From CAZSPL01 sp964608735 (GTDB lineage Bacteria > JAJVIF01 > JAPKYR01 > CAZSPL01): a stretch of 20,802 nt of DNA. Made by a program: the position numbers and the translations under genes. A model generated the notes under the pieces. The model did no database searches, had not been told where the DNA came from, and was given only the letters and a program-made list of their open reading frames with translations. Below are positions 14,180 to 20,802 of this stretch, in pieces (position 1 is the stretch's first letter; every line of letters begins with the position of its first letter). Location of the stretch: contig CAZSPL010000043.1 in the NCBI GenBank assembly GCA_964608735.1, positions 1 through 20,802 of the forward strand. Reading direction: 5' to 3'.

Positions 14180-15994
14180 GTGACCGAGATCGGTAAAATA
14201 CGCAACTTCGCGATAATCGCGCACATCGACCACGGCAAGTCGACTCTCGCCGACAGGCTGCTCGAGGTGACCGGCACCATCCCGAAGGAGAAGATGCGCG
14301 CGCAGATACTCGACAGCATGGAACTCGAACGGGAGCGGGGTATCACCATCAAGGCCCAGGCGGTCAGGATGGATTATACCGGGCTCGACGGGAACACATA
14401 CCAGTACAACCTGGTCGATACACCGGGGCATGTCGATTTCACCTACGAAGTAAGCCGGGCGCTGGCATCGTGTGAAGGGGCCATCCTTCTCATCGACGCA
14501 TCGCAGGGATTCCAGGCGCAGACCCTCGCAAACCTCTATATGGCTATCGAAGAAGAACTCGCGGTCATCCCGGTATTGAATAAGATCGACCTCGGCGCGG
14601 CGCGCCCGGAAGAGCTTACCGAGGAAGTCGTGAGTATGCTCGGATGCTCGAAAGATGATGTCCTCAAGGTGTCCGCCAAGGAAGGGAAGGGGATAGAGGC
14701 GGTGCTGGAGGAGATATACAAGAAGATACCGCCGCCGAAGGGTGAGCTTAAGGGCGGGCTGAGGGCGCATATTTTCGACAGCCATTATGATTCATACCGC
14801 GGCGTGATCGTTTATCTCCGCATGATCGACGGGGAAATCCGCAAGGGGATGCGTATCGAGCTTCTATATACCGGGGCGCGATATGACGTGAATGAAGTGG
14901 GTATATTCAAACCGGGCATGACCGCCGTCGACGTACTCTCGGCGGGGGAGGTCGGCTATGTTATCGCGACGATACGCGATATCGCCGACGCCCGCGTGGG
15001 GGATACGCTTTTCGAGTACGGCAATCGGGAGAAGATTGTCCCGCTGAAAGGCTTCAAGCCGATGAAGCAGATGGTATTCTGCGGGCTGTACCCGGTCGAG
15101 AGCGAGGATTATGAGAAACTCAAGGCGGCGCTGGACAGGCTCGGGCTGAACGATTCGTCGTTCACATTCATGGCGGAAACCAGCAAGGCGCTGGGATTCG
15201 GCTTCCGATGCGGATTTCTCGGCGTACTTCACCTCGAGATAATCGTGGAGAGGCTTGAGAGGGAATACGACCTCGAACTGATAGTCACGGTGCCGAATGT
15301 CGTTTACAAGATTTATCGTACCGACGGCACATGTGTCGAAATCGATTCCCCCGCCGAACTTCCCGACCCGACCGTGATGAAGCGAATCGAGGAGCCGTAT
15401 GTTCGCGCGACCATCGTCACGCCGCCGGAATACATAGGCCCGATAATGGAGCTGGCGCATAACAAGCGCGCCGAGCAGAAGGGGATGGAATATCTGAATC
15501 CGCACCAGGTGCTGCTTACTTATGAAATGCCCATGGCGGAGCTTATCGTGGAATTTTTCGAGCGCTTGAAGACGGTAAGCCGGGGCTACGGTTCGCTCGA
15601 TTACGAGCTGTCGGGATTCCGTCCGACCAACCTTGTGAAGGTGGATATACTGGTTCACAAGGAAGTCGTGGATGCGCTGAGTTTCCTGGTCGACGAACCG
15701 GGGGCGTATCGCCGGGCGCGCGATCTTTGCCTGAAGTTGAAGGACACCATCCCGCGGCATTTGTTCGAGGTGCCCATACAGGCGGCGATAGGGGGGAAGA
15801 TAATCGCGCGGGAGACGGTGGGCGCGATGCGGAAGGACGTCACGGCGAAATGTTACGGCGGGGATATCACGCGCAAGCGGAAACTTCTGGAGAAGCAGAA
15901 GAAAGGTAAGGCGCGCATGAAGCAGGTGGGGCAGGTGACGATTCCGCAGGAAGCATTCCTCGTGGCCCTGAAGGTACGGGCGGATGACAGGTAG
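14180..15994 (+). CDS. lepA: Elongation factor 4 (LepA) GTPase
   Basis: EF4 is a ribosome-associated GTPase proposed to back-translocate stalled ribosomes or aid 30S assembly. The 604 aa protein carries the full domain set. G1 is AHIDHGKSTLADRL (about residues 14-27), followed by the switch segment ERERGITIKAQAV, DTPGHVDF and NKID. Domain II follows, then the LepA-specific FCGLYPVESEDYEKLKAAL and AETSKALGFGFRCGFLGVLH. The C-terminal domain includes SGFRPTNLVKVDILVH and ETVGAMRKDVTAKCYGGD, then TRKRKLLEKQKKGK. The GTG start is set by homology to MTEIGKIRNFAIIAHIDH-type N-termini. A TATAAT just upstream suggests a leaderless transcript. It is not followed by lepB; instead two small membrane proteins and a GT-C gene come after. 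Confidence 0.97.
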   Translation: MTEIGKIRNFAIIAHIDHGKSTLADRLLEVTGTIPKEKMRAQILDSMELERERGITIKAQAVRMDYTGLDGNTYQYNLVDTPGHVDFTYEVSRALASCEGAILLIDASQGFQAQTLANLYMAIEEELAVIPVLNKIDLGAARPEELTEEVVSMLGCSKDDVLKVSAKEGKGIEAVLEEIYKKIPPPKGELKGGLRAHIFDSHYDSYRGVIVYLRMIDGEIRKGMRIELLYTGARYDVNEVGIFKPGMTAVDVLSAGEVGYVIATIRDIADARVGDTLFEYGNREKIVPLKGFKPMKQMVFCGLYPVESEDYEKLKAALDRLGLNDSSFTFMAETSKALGFGFRCGFLGVLHLEIIVERLEREYDLELIVTVPNVVYKIYRTDGTCVEIDSPAELPDPTVMKRIEEPYVRATIVTPPEYIGPIMELAHNKRAEQKGMEYLNPHQVLLTYEMPMAELIVEFFERLKTVSRGYGSLDYELSGFRPTNLVKVDILVHKEVVDALSFLVDEPGAYRRARDLCLKLKDTIPRHLFEVPIQAAIGGKIIARETVGAMRKDVTAKCYGGDITRKRKLLEKQKKGKARMKQVGQVTIPQEAFLVALKVRADDR

Positions 15995-16085
15995 GGGGAA
16001 TCATATATGCCGTGTATAGACTTGCCTACATGGCCGGCATGTGTTTACATGACGAACATAAAGTATCCGCGAGAGGTGGAAGCCG

Positions 16086-16541
16086 ATGGATGACCAGGCA
16101 ACGACATTCGATGAAAAACTCCTGAAGAAGCTGAACCGCATCGCGGGGGCATGGAAAAACCAGAGGCGCGATCTGACGCACATGATTTATTTTTCCCTCG
16201 CCACCGTGGTATTGATATTCCTTAACCTCGACAAGTTCGACCTCGTGGCCTCGTCACCGGTGGTGAAGGTGATCGACGTGTTCGGGCTGCTCGTACTTTT
16301 CATCGTGGCGATATGGTCGAACTACGAGCGCCAGCAGGGGGACAATCTTCACACCGTGGTCGTGCGGGTGAACGAAGGGGAATATGACATCGCCGATGGG
16401 GAATTCATCGCGAAGTTCCGGGAAGCCGCCGACTACACCGAGTTCGCCGAGAGGGGATATCCGTTCATACTCATGATGGCTGGGGTCGGGATATTCGTGT
16501 TGAATGTAATCGCGTATATCGTATTCGGCCCCGCGGTCTGA
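16086..16541 (+). CDS. Small unknown membrane protein (three helices)
   Basis: The family is not recognised. The protein is 151 aa, with the ATG preceded by GAGAGGTGG (16071-16079). Residues 1-31 are a charged cytoplasmic-type helix (FDEKLLKKLNRIAGAWKNQR). Membrane segments lie at about 32-47, 60-79 and 125-148. The 45-residue loop between the second and third carries acidic residues (VNEGEYDIADGEF) and ends in an EF-AERG turn. There is no signal peptide. It lies 91 bases after lepA, in a gap with the inverted repeat ACATG/CATGT (16028-16042) and no clear terminator, and 50 bases before another small membrane protein on the same strand. Coding is supported by the ribosome binding site, the GC-rich third codon positions and the membrane pattern. 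Confidence 0.7.
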   Translation: MDDQATTFDEKLLKKLNRIAGAWKNQRRDLTHMIYFSLATVVLIFLNLDKFDLVASSPVVKVIDVFGLLVLFIVAIWSNYERQQGDNLHTVVVRVNEGEYDIADGEFIAKFREAADYTEFAERGYPFILMMAGVGIFVLNVIAYIVFGPAV

Positions 16542-16591
16542 CGCGGCACGGGTGTTGGTTTAATCGCTTGATACTGAGAGAATCGCAGATA

Positions 16592-16906
16592 ATGGACGAC
16601 GAAAGACGAGCAAAAGAGATCGGTGAAACCGCCGAAGAGAGGTCCCAGAAAGGGGCCGGGCGGTATATCGTACTGTTCTTTATCTATTTGATCGGCATCG
16701 TGGCGTCGGTCATCTATTGGATAATCAGCATCGTCCTGTGGCTTGGAGCGTGGCTTATCGCCTGGGTGGGATTCGTACTGATTTTCTGCGTGATGTGGGT
16801 CGTCAACATTTTCAGGCCGATGCCGAAGGAATGGGGATATCGCTATATCGACCAGGAAGACTGGTTTCTCACGAGTGACGAGCTGAAAGCGAAGCACTCG
16901 GGATAA
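16592..16906 (+). CDS. Small unknown membrane protein (two helices)
   Basis: The family is not recognised. The protein is 104 aa. The frame is open from a TTG at 16568, but the ATG at 16592 with GAGAGA at 16577-16582 is the likelier start. A charged N-terminus (MDDERRAKEIGETAEERSQK) is followed by about 50 strongly hydrophobic residues (24-73) that would form two close membrane helices. A short conserved-looking cytoplasmic tail, RPMPKEWGYRYIDQEDWFLT, follows. The preceding gene also begins with MDD and encodes a small membrane protein, so the pair may work together, although they show no clear homology. The stop is nine bases before the TATAAT box of the next gene. Confidence 0.65.
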   Translation: MDDERRAKEIGETAEERSQKGAGRYIVLFFIYLIGIVASVIYWIISIVLWLGAWLIAWVGFVLIFCVMWVVNIFRPMPKEWGYRYIDQEDWFLTSDELKAKHSG

Positions 16907-16914
16907 CCCCGATG

Positions 16915-16920
16915 TATAAT
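16915..16920 (+). promoter_or_regulatory. -10 box for leaderless GT-C glycosyltransferase mRNA
   Basis: TATAAT lies six bases before a GTG at 16927. Transcription would begin at that GTG. The upstream ATG at 16912 sits before the -10 box and could only be used on a read-through transcript. Confidence 0.45.
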
Positions 16921-16926
16921 TTGCGC

Positions 16927-18483
16927 GTGCGTATAAGAGCGGAAGCGATAGCGATCCCGGTGCTGTTTGTCGGCTTGCGTTTGTTCGGGCATCCGGAAGT
17001 GCTCTACAACACCGATGCCGTCCAGTTCGCGCTCGCATTCGACAAGATGGACCTCACGATACACCAGCCGCATCCGCCGGGGTATATATGGTTCATCCTG
17101 CTCGGGCGAGCCGTGAAAGCGATAACCGGCGCCGATGAGTCCGCGCTATGCTGGTGCGGCATATTGCTGGGACTGGCTACGCTCATACTGCTGCAGGGAT
17201 TCGTCGCGAGGAGATTCGGGCGGGTTGCCTCGATATTCACATCGCTTCTTTTCTGCTTCAGCCCGATATGCTGGTTCTTTTCGGTGGTGGGGCTCAATTA
17301 CATGGCGGACGCGCTTGTCGCGGTCGCGAGTATCAGCCTGTTCTATCGTAAGCCGGGTACCCTCGGAGGCGCATCGGTATTCATCCGGGCGCTGGCGGGG
17401 GCGCTTCTAATCGGATTCCGCCCGCAGGCGATTATATTCGTGCTGCCGGTATGGATATATTTTCTGATTTTGCAGAAGCGGAAATTCATCCCGGGGATTG
17501 CCGGGTTTATCATCGGCAACGCGGTGTGGGTCGTCGCGACCATGCTCGTGGCGGGAACAATGAACATATTCGCTCCCGCGGTGGCGCATGCGTTCCGCCC
17601 GGAGATATCCCGCTACGAGTCGCTGATTCCGAGCATTACGAAACTTCGCCTGGCCATCTGGCAGATGCGGCTTTATACGGCATACACTCTCTCGGGCGGC
17701 TTGTGGCTGCTGATGCTTCCTATCGCGGTTTTTATATTAAGGGGCGGTTTCAAGATGGGGCCGTTCAGGAAATTTTTCATCGTGTGGACTCTTCCGTACG
17801 TGCTTTTCTCGCTGTTCATATTCATCGTTCAGCCGGGACATTTCGTCTACCTTCTCCCGGCCCTCGTAATGTGTCTCGGCGTGGCGCTCTCGTGGCTTTA
17901 CGACCAGCCGCCGCTGAGGGTGATCGCACTCGTTATCGGCGGGATTGTGATGATGAGCATGATGTATGCGACATTCATCGAGGCGCCCGTGGCGGACCGC
18001 GTGAATATCGGCTACGAGGAGATAAAGAGGAATGACGCATTTTTCATGGAGTCGTTCGAGGCGATACGGCGCATCGATGATTTCGAACATGCGATCGTGC
18101 TGAATGAAGATTTCCGGCATGTTTTCTATTACATCCCCGAAGCGCGCGGGATCGGGTTTACATTTCAGCGGATGCATAAGACGGGGGGGAATCCGCTGGT
18201 GCTTCACGCCGGGAAAGGGCTTGTGTATGAGCCGGTGGAAGCGTTGCCGGCGGATGTCGCAAATTCTGTATTCAGGCTCGATCCCGGGGATGGGGTGAGC
18301 CGGATTATTTATTTCGGAAGGGACAAGTGGAAGTATCTCGGTGACGACCTTGTGTTAGATGCACGGACGCCATCGGTTGGCTATATTGATATAGACGAAA
18401 ACAGCTACATCTACTTCGCGCCCGGACGCAGATGGTGGGTCGGAGATGAGGGAGCGATCGTCCCGCCGGGCAATCCGGAGTGA
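16927..18483 (+). CDS. GT-C type membrane glycosyltransferase (polyprenyl-phosphate-sugar dependent)
   Basis: This polytopic membrane protein of about 518 aa has at least nine hydrophobic helices in its first 350 residues and a soluble 160-residue C-terminal domain. GT-C enzymes use lipid-phosphate sugars and transfer on the outer side of the inner membrane. The first extracytoplasmic loop has the family features: the probable catalytic acid in LYNTDAVQFALAF (Asp30) and the HPPGY motif (residues 49-53), as in ArnT/PMT-like and DUF2723 proteins. A later loop, RPQAIIFVLPVW, is also typical. The GTG at 16927 is chosen because of the TATAAT just before it; the ATG at 16912 adds five residues. No ribosome binding site precedes either. 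A convergent minus-strand gene ends four bases beyond the stop. Sugar and acceptor are unknown. Confidence 0.82.
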   Translation: MRIRAEAIAIPVLFVGLRLFGHPEVLYNTDAVQFALAFDKMDLTIHQPHPPGYIWFILLGRAVKAITGADESALCWCGILLGLATLILLQGFVARRFGRVASIFTSLLFCFSPICWFFSVVGLNYMADALVAVASISLFYRKPGTLGGASVFIRALAGALLIGFRPQAIIFVLPVWIYFLILQKRKFIPGIAGFIIGNAVWVVATMLVAGTMNIFAPAVAHAFRPEISRYESLIPSITKLRLAIWQMRLYTAYTLSGGLWLLMLPIAVFILRGGFKMGPFRKFFIVWTLPYVLFSLFIFIVQPGHFVYLLPALVMCLGVALSWLYDQPPLRVIALVIGGIVMMSMMYATFIEAPVADRVNIGYEEIKRNDAFFMESFEAIRRIDDFEHAIVLNEDFRHVFYYIPEARGIGFTFQRMHKTGGNPLVLHAGKGLVYEPVEALPADVANSVFRLDPGDGVSRIIYFGRDKWKYLGDDLVLDARTPSVGYIDIDENSYIYFAPGRRWWVGDEGAIVPPGNPE

Positions 18484-18486
18484 GTC

Positions 18487-18792
18487 CTACTTGTTGACCT
18501 CGCGTCCGAGTTTTTCCTCGACGCTTTTTATTTTGCCTTCGAGACGCCCGGTAGCACCGATGCTGTCATCGATGCTTATGTGGATGCTTATTCGCATGCT
18601 GTCCTTGGCGATCTCATCGCGGCAGGCTTTGACGAGCGCCATGCATTCGTCCCAGTCCCCTTCGATGACGGTCGACATGGGCGTGAGCTTGCAAGGCAGG
18701 CCCGATTTTTCGATGATGTCGGTCATACGCGCGACATAGGGGCTGAAATGCATTCCCTTGTCGAGGGGTATGATTGTGAATTCGAGAAGCAT
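18487..18792 (-). CDS. MTH1187/DUF77 family thiamine-binding protein
   Basis: This small protein of 101 aa has a ferredoxin-like fold of the MTH1187/YkoF type, a family whose members form tetramers and bind thiamine. The sequence follows the family closely: LEFTIIPLDKGMHFSPYVAR, a DIIEKSGLPCKLTPM strand, the signature TVIEG at about residues 41-45, and a helix with ECMALVKACRDEI. A final strand, RISIHISID, ends the fold. A perfect AAAGGAGG ribosome binding site precedes the ATG at 18792. No TPP riboswitch elements are visible in the leader of about 30 bases. The gene is divergent from the PspC-domain gene and convergent with the GT-C gene, so it is a single-gene unit. Physiological role in this organism is not evident. 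Confidence 0.88.
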   Translation of the reverse strand: MLLEFTIIPLDKGMHFSPYVARMTDIIEKSGLPCKLTPMSTVIEGDWDECMALVKACRDEIAKDSMRISIHISIDDSIGATGRLEGKIKSVEEKLGREVNK

Positions 18793-18827
18793 GGGAGCCT
18801 CCTTTTTCGATTCATTCGATTACTGAA

Positions 18828-18835
18828 ATTATAAT
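18828..18835. promoter_or_regulatory. Overlapping -10 boxes on both strands
   Basis: The palindrome ATTATAAT holds TATAAT on the minus strand (18833-18828), 36 bases before the thiamine-binding protein ATG, and TATAAT on the plus strand (18830-18835). A minus-strand transcript from here would include the AAAGGAGG site. Use of the plus-strand copy is uncertain because a second TATAAT is nearer the PspC gene. Confidence 0.45.
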
Positions 18836-18901
18836 GCATGAGGGATGCAATCGGCGAAGCGCAATCCGACGGGCTTTGTTTTAGTTTATGCGCGTCTGTT
18901 A

Positions 18902-18907
18902 TATAAT
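18902..18907 (+). promoter_or_regulatory. -10 box for the PspC-domain gene
   Basis: TATAAT is followed by a leader of about 24 bases that contains GGAGG (18924-18928), ahead of the GTG at 18938. The T-rich stretch at 18875-18882 may stand in for a -35 box. Confidence 0.5.
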
Positions 18908-18937
18908 GGATTTCGCAAGCGATGGAGGATGATGCAT

Positions 18938-19153
18938 GTGAGCGAAAAAACTAAGAGACGATTCCGCCGTTCGCGAGATGACAAGATCATCAGCGGATTC
19001 TGCGGCGGGCTCGGGAATTATTTCGATATCGACCCCGTGCTCGTAAGGCTGGGATTCATCGCGTTGCTGCTGTTTTTACCCGCGGGACTGGGTTTCATTT
19101 TGTTTTACATAATCGGGTCGGTCGTCACACCGATGGAGAAGAAAGAGGAGTAG
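18938..19153 (+). CDS. Small PspC-domain membrane protein
   Basis: The protein is about 71 aa and is made of little more than one PspC domain. A basic N-terminus (KTKRRFRRSRDDKI) leads to the signature ISGFCGGLGNYFDIDPVLVR, then a hydrophobic hairpin of two helices (about residues 34-60), then VVTPMEKKEE. PspC proteins sense or respond to envelope stress and regulate phage-shock-type systems, but no pspA or pspB lies beside it. The frame is open from an ATG at 18845. I prefer the GTG at 18938 because GGAGG sits nine bases ahead and homology begins there; ATGs at 18929 and 18932 are too close to that site. Two hairpins follow the stop. Confidence 0.85.
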   Translation: MSEKTKRRFRRSRDDKIISGFCGGLGNYFDIDPVLVRLGFIALLLFLPAGLGFILFYIIGSVVTPMEKKEE

Positions 19154-19159
19154 GAGCCG

Positions 19160-19181
19160 CCCACGAATCCCATTTCGTGGG
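19160..19181 (+). terminator. Hairpin after the PspC gene
   Basis: CCCACGAA (19160-19167) pairs perfectly with TTCGTGGG (19174-19181) around a six-base loop, seven bases after the stop codon. The T-tract is poor (TTACGTTTATC), so it may act together with the second hairpin at 19205. Confidence 0.55.
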
Positions 19182-19199
19182 TTACGTTTATCAAAGAAG

Positions 19200-19234
19200 A
19201 AAAACCCCCGGGCGTCCGGGGGTTGTTGATTTTA
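19200..19234. terminator. Bidirectional terminator between convergent genes
   Basis: CCCCCGG (19205-19211) pairs with CCGGGGG (19216-19222) around a four-base loop. On the minus strand it is followed by TTTTT (19204-19200), which ends the PD40-repeat gene. On the plus strand TTGTTGATTTT follows, which can end the PspC transcript. Confidence 0.75.
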
Positions 19235-19244
19235 TCCTGTTGAG

Positions 19245-20802
19245 TTAAAAAGTAAGCCAGTACCAGTCCGGCTGATATTCATCCACGCCGGTGAATGTCC
19301 GCTGGAAAAGGAACTTCTTGTTGCCGTCGTAGGGGATTGTCCACAGGTCGAACTGCTCCCCTTCGGGATGCTCCGATGCGAACACAATCTGCTGGCCGTT
19401 CGGGCTGTAGCATGGATGCCACTGGTCGTAGTCTTCCTCGAACACCGGCACGATGACATCTTCGTTTATCATCCACTTGTAGATATCAAAGTCGCCGTTG
19501 CGGTCGGTCATGAATGCGAGCTCGGTGGTGTTGGTGTCGGTCCTGTTCGCCGAGGGATGCATATCGTTGCCGGAGCTGTATGTGATGCGGTACAACTTTG
19601 ATGTGGCCAGGCTCATGATGAAGATTTCATAGTTGTCGTAGGCGGCGATATTCGATGCAAACGCGACGTACATCTGGCCGTTCAGCCTGAGGAAGCAGGG
19701 GTCCATCTCGTCGCCGTACATGTAGGTCAGTTGGTAGGGCGGATTTACAGGATCTATGTTCATACCCCACAAGCTGTTGCTGCCGCCGACGAAGGACTGG
19801 AATATGATATCAGGTTCCGTCATTGGATTATCGGGATAATCGGGATGTATGCAGGGTCCCCAGTCGAATGCTTCATCATTTGTGAGCGGTATGGCTACAG
19901 GCGTCGCCGAAAGGTAGTTCACACGATACAGGTCGACCTGGTTTGTTCCGTCGTTGGATGCAAACAGGACGAACGGCTGAGTGTCATAGCCGAGGGCCGG
20001 GGTATATTCTTCCGACCCGGGAGCCATGACATCAATCTGTGTCCACCATCCCCCGGCTTTTGTTTCCTCGATGAAGACATCCTGCCCGGGACTGACTTCT
20101 CGTATGAATGCAAACGCGCCTCGCTTGTCATTCACTCCCGAATGGCCCTCGTAATCCTCGATTCCCTCGTTGTCGTAGTAGTACACGGGGAAATAGAAGC
20201 GCTGGTAGACATCGTTCACCTGGTGGGTCGGCTCGTCGCTTACGGCGCGGAACCATGTTTCGTAGTATCCCCTGTAGACGTCCGTTATTTCATCGAATGT
20301 CCCAACCCATCGTTCCGGCGGGCCGTAGGCATCCGGTTCGAGGGGACGCCAGTCTTCATCGTGGAAGAGATCCGGCGCGTAGAAGCTGACCTCGATTACA
20401 TCATCCTGCCAGTCATACACATCGCATGCGATGGTGAAATCGGAAGTATCGGGGTCCTCGACCTCGTTCAGTTTGCCGAGGTAATCCTCGCTGACCTCGG
20501 CGTCGAGGAACTGGATGTTGTTTATCTCATACGGTTCTTTGCATCGTCCCGGCCAGTTGACATCGACGATGTAGCTCAGCGATGCTTCATCATCTTCGGG
20601 AAGCGGGTTGATATATAGCACGACGGCTTCGGTTTCCCAGAGTGGATAGGGCGGAAGGCGTCGCTGGTTGATTTCATCCTTTCCGAGGGCGATGAACGGA
20701 TTCACATTTTCCGGGAATTCATCGTCGGCATCGAAGACGCTGGTGAAGCTGTCGGCGTTGATTACATCGTAGTCGTCGGGATAGTTGCTGGTGAGGAAGA
20801 TG
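19245..20802 (-). CDS. TolB-like PD40 beta-propeller repeat protein, 5' end beyond window
   Basis: The frame is open to the last base of the window, so the N-terminus is missing and the GTG at 20705 is internal. About 518 residues are visible. The last 280 hold repeated blades of the WD40-like/PD40 type: FVLFASNDGTNQVDLYRVNY, then QMYVAFASN with NYEIFIMSL and LAFMTDRNGDFDIYKW. The last blade has WHPCYSPNGQQIVFASEHP and QFDLWTIPYDG. The part before residue 230 is acidic, rich in Tyr, Trp and Asp, and beta-rich, with no family I recognise. PD40 propellers occur in TolB and in many exported proteins. The Asp/Asn/Tyr-rich make-up suggests an extracytoplasmic protein, but the signal peptide would lie outside the window. 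A hairpin terminator follows the stop. Confidence 0.8.
   Translation of the reverse strand, partial: IFLTSNYPDDYDVINADSFTSVFDADDEFPENVNPFIALGKDEINQRRLPPYPLWETEAVVLYINPLPEDDEASLSYIVDVNWPGRCKEPYEINNIQFLDAEVSEDYLGKLNEVEDPDTSDFTIACDVYDWQDDVIEVSFYAPDLFHDEDWRPLEPDAYGPPERWVGTFDEITDVYRGYYETWFRAVSDEPTHQVNDVYQRFYFPVYYYDNEGIEDYEGHSGVNDKRGAFAFIREVSPGQDVFIEETKAGGWWTQIDVMAPGSEEYTPALGYDTQPFVLFASNDGTNQVDLYRVNYLSATPVAIPLTNDEAFDWGPCIHPDYPDNPMTEPDIIFQSFVGGSNSLWGMNIDPVNPPYQLTYMYGDEMDPCFLRLNGQMYVAFASNIAAYDNYEIFIMSLATSKLYRITYSSGNDMHPSANRTDTNTTELAFMTDRNGDFDIYKWMINEDVIVPVFEEDYDQWHPCYSPNGQQIVFASEHPEGEQFDLWTIPYDGNKKFLFQRTFTGVDEYQPDWYWLTF

Noticed and set aside
14864..15760. Minus-strand open frame of 298 codons inside lepA
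   Set aside because: It overlaps the well-conserved LepA frame and has no features of its own.
16028..16051. ACATG/CATGT inverted repeat plus a third ACATG copy upstream of the small membrane protein gene
   Set aside because: Five-base arms are too short to claim an operator from one sequence. It would need conservation in relatives.
16574..16579. CTGAGA resembling the core of a TPP riboswitch
   Set aside because: It is a lone hexamer without the other conserved stems, and the downstream gene is a small membrane protein with no link to thiamine.
18845..18937. Longer start for the PspC protein at ATG 18845
   Set aside because: The extra 31 residues have no PspC homology, and a TATAAT and a GGAGG site lie downstream of that ATG, pointing to a later start.
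19731..20618. Plus-strand open frame of 295 codons opposite the PD40 protein
   Set aside because: The minus-strand frame carries clear PD40 blades; the plus-strand product (rich in Val, Ile, Arg and Cys) is its complement.

Overview
This is a chromosomal stretch of an uncultivated-looking bacterium with a GC content somewhere in the high fifties (by eye). It uses the standard bacterial code: TAA, TAG and TGA all act as stops, and ATG, GTG and TTG all act as starts. The gene content is core-genome type (lepA, rpsT, murJ, comEC) with Tad-pilus genes, a flippase and GT-C/GT2 glycosyltransferases. Nothing marks a plasmid, phage or transposon. The phylum cannot be fixed from the sequence alone. 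Genes are dense, no gap between genes exceeds about 160 bases, and no tRNA, rRNA or CRISPR array is visible.

Layout. (1) 1-3643: the 3' part of a Tad pilus operon, cpaF/tadA (5' end cut by the window), tadB, tadC and a DUF192 protein, closed by a strong hairpin terminator. (2) 3686-4981: an unrecognised exported protein with a C-terminal membrane anchor. (3) 5018-7330: a three-gene unit that is the most unusual part of the window. It encodes a free-standing Hsp70-type substrate-binding beta domain with no ATPase domain, followed by two coiled-coil proteins, and ends at a clear terminator. (4) 7359-10165: a GT2 glycosyltransferase and a short ComEC without the metallo-beta-lactamase domain. 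(5) 10181-12303: rpsT on the minus strand, divergent from murJ. (6) 12345-14116: a B12-binding radical SAM protein. (7) 14167-18483: lepA, two small unknown membrane proteins and a GT-C-type membrane glycosyltransferase. (8) 18487-19181: a minus-strand MTH1187-type thiamine-binding protein divergent from a small PspC-domain protein. (9) 19200-20802: a minus-strand, right-truncated protein with TolB-like PD40 repeats.

How the parts relate. The Tad genes build the motor and inner-membrane platform of a type IVc pilus. MurJ, GT2 and GT-C all act at or in the membrane in envelope building. The trio at 5077-7282 looks like a structural or holdase complex of unknown role: a peptide-binding beta-sandwich with its own short helix beside two long coiled-coil partners.

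Promoters are recognisable mainly by TATAAT -10 boxes with weak -35 boxes. At lepA and at the GT-C gene the -10 box ends only 6-7 bases before the best start codon, which suggests leaderless mRNAs. The GT2 gene is nearly leaderless. Other genes have ordinary Shine-Dalgarno leaders, so the organism appears to use both initiation modes.
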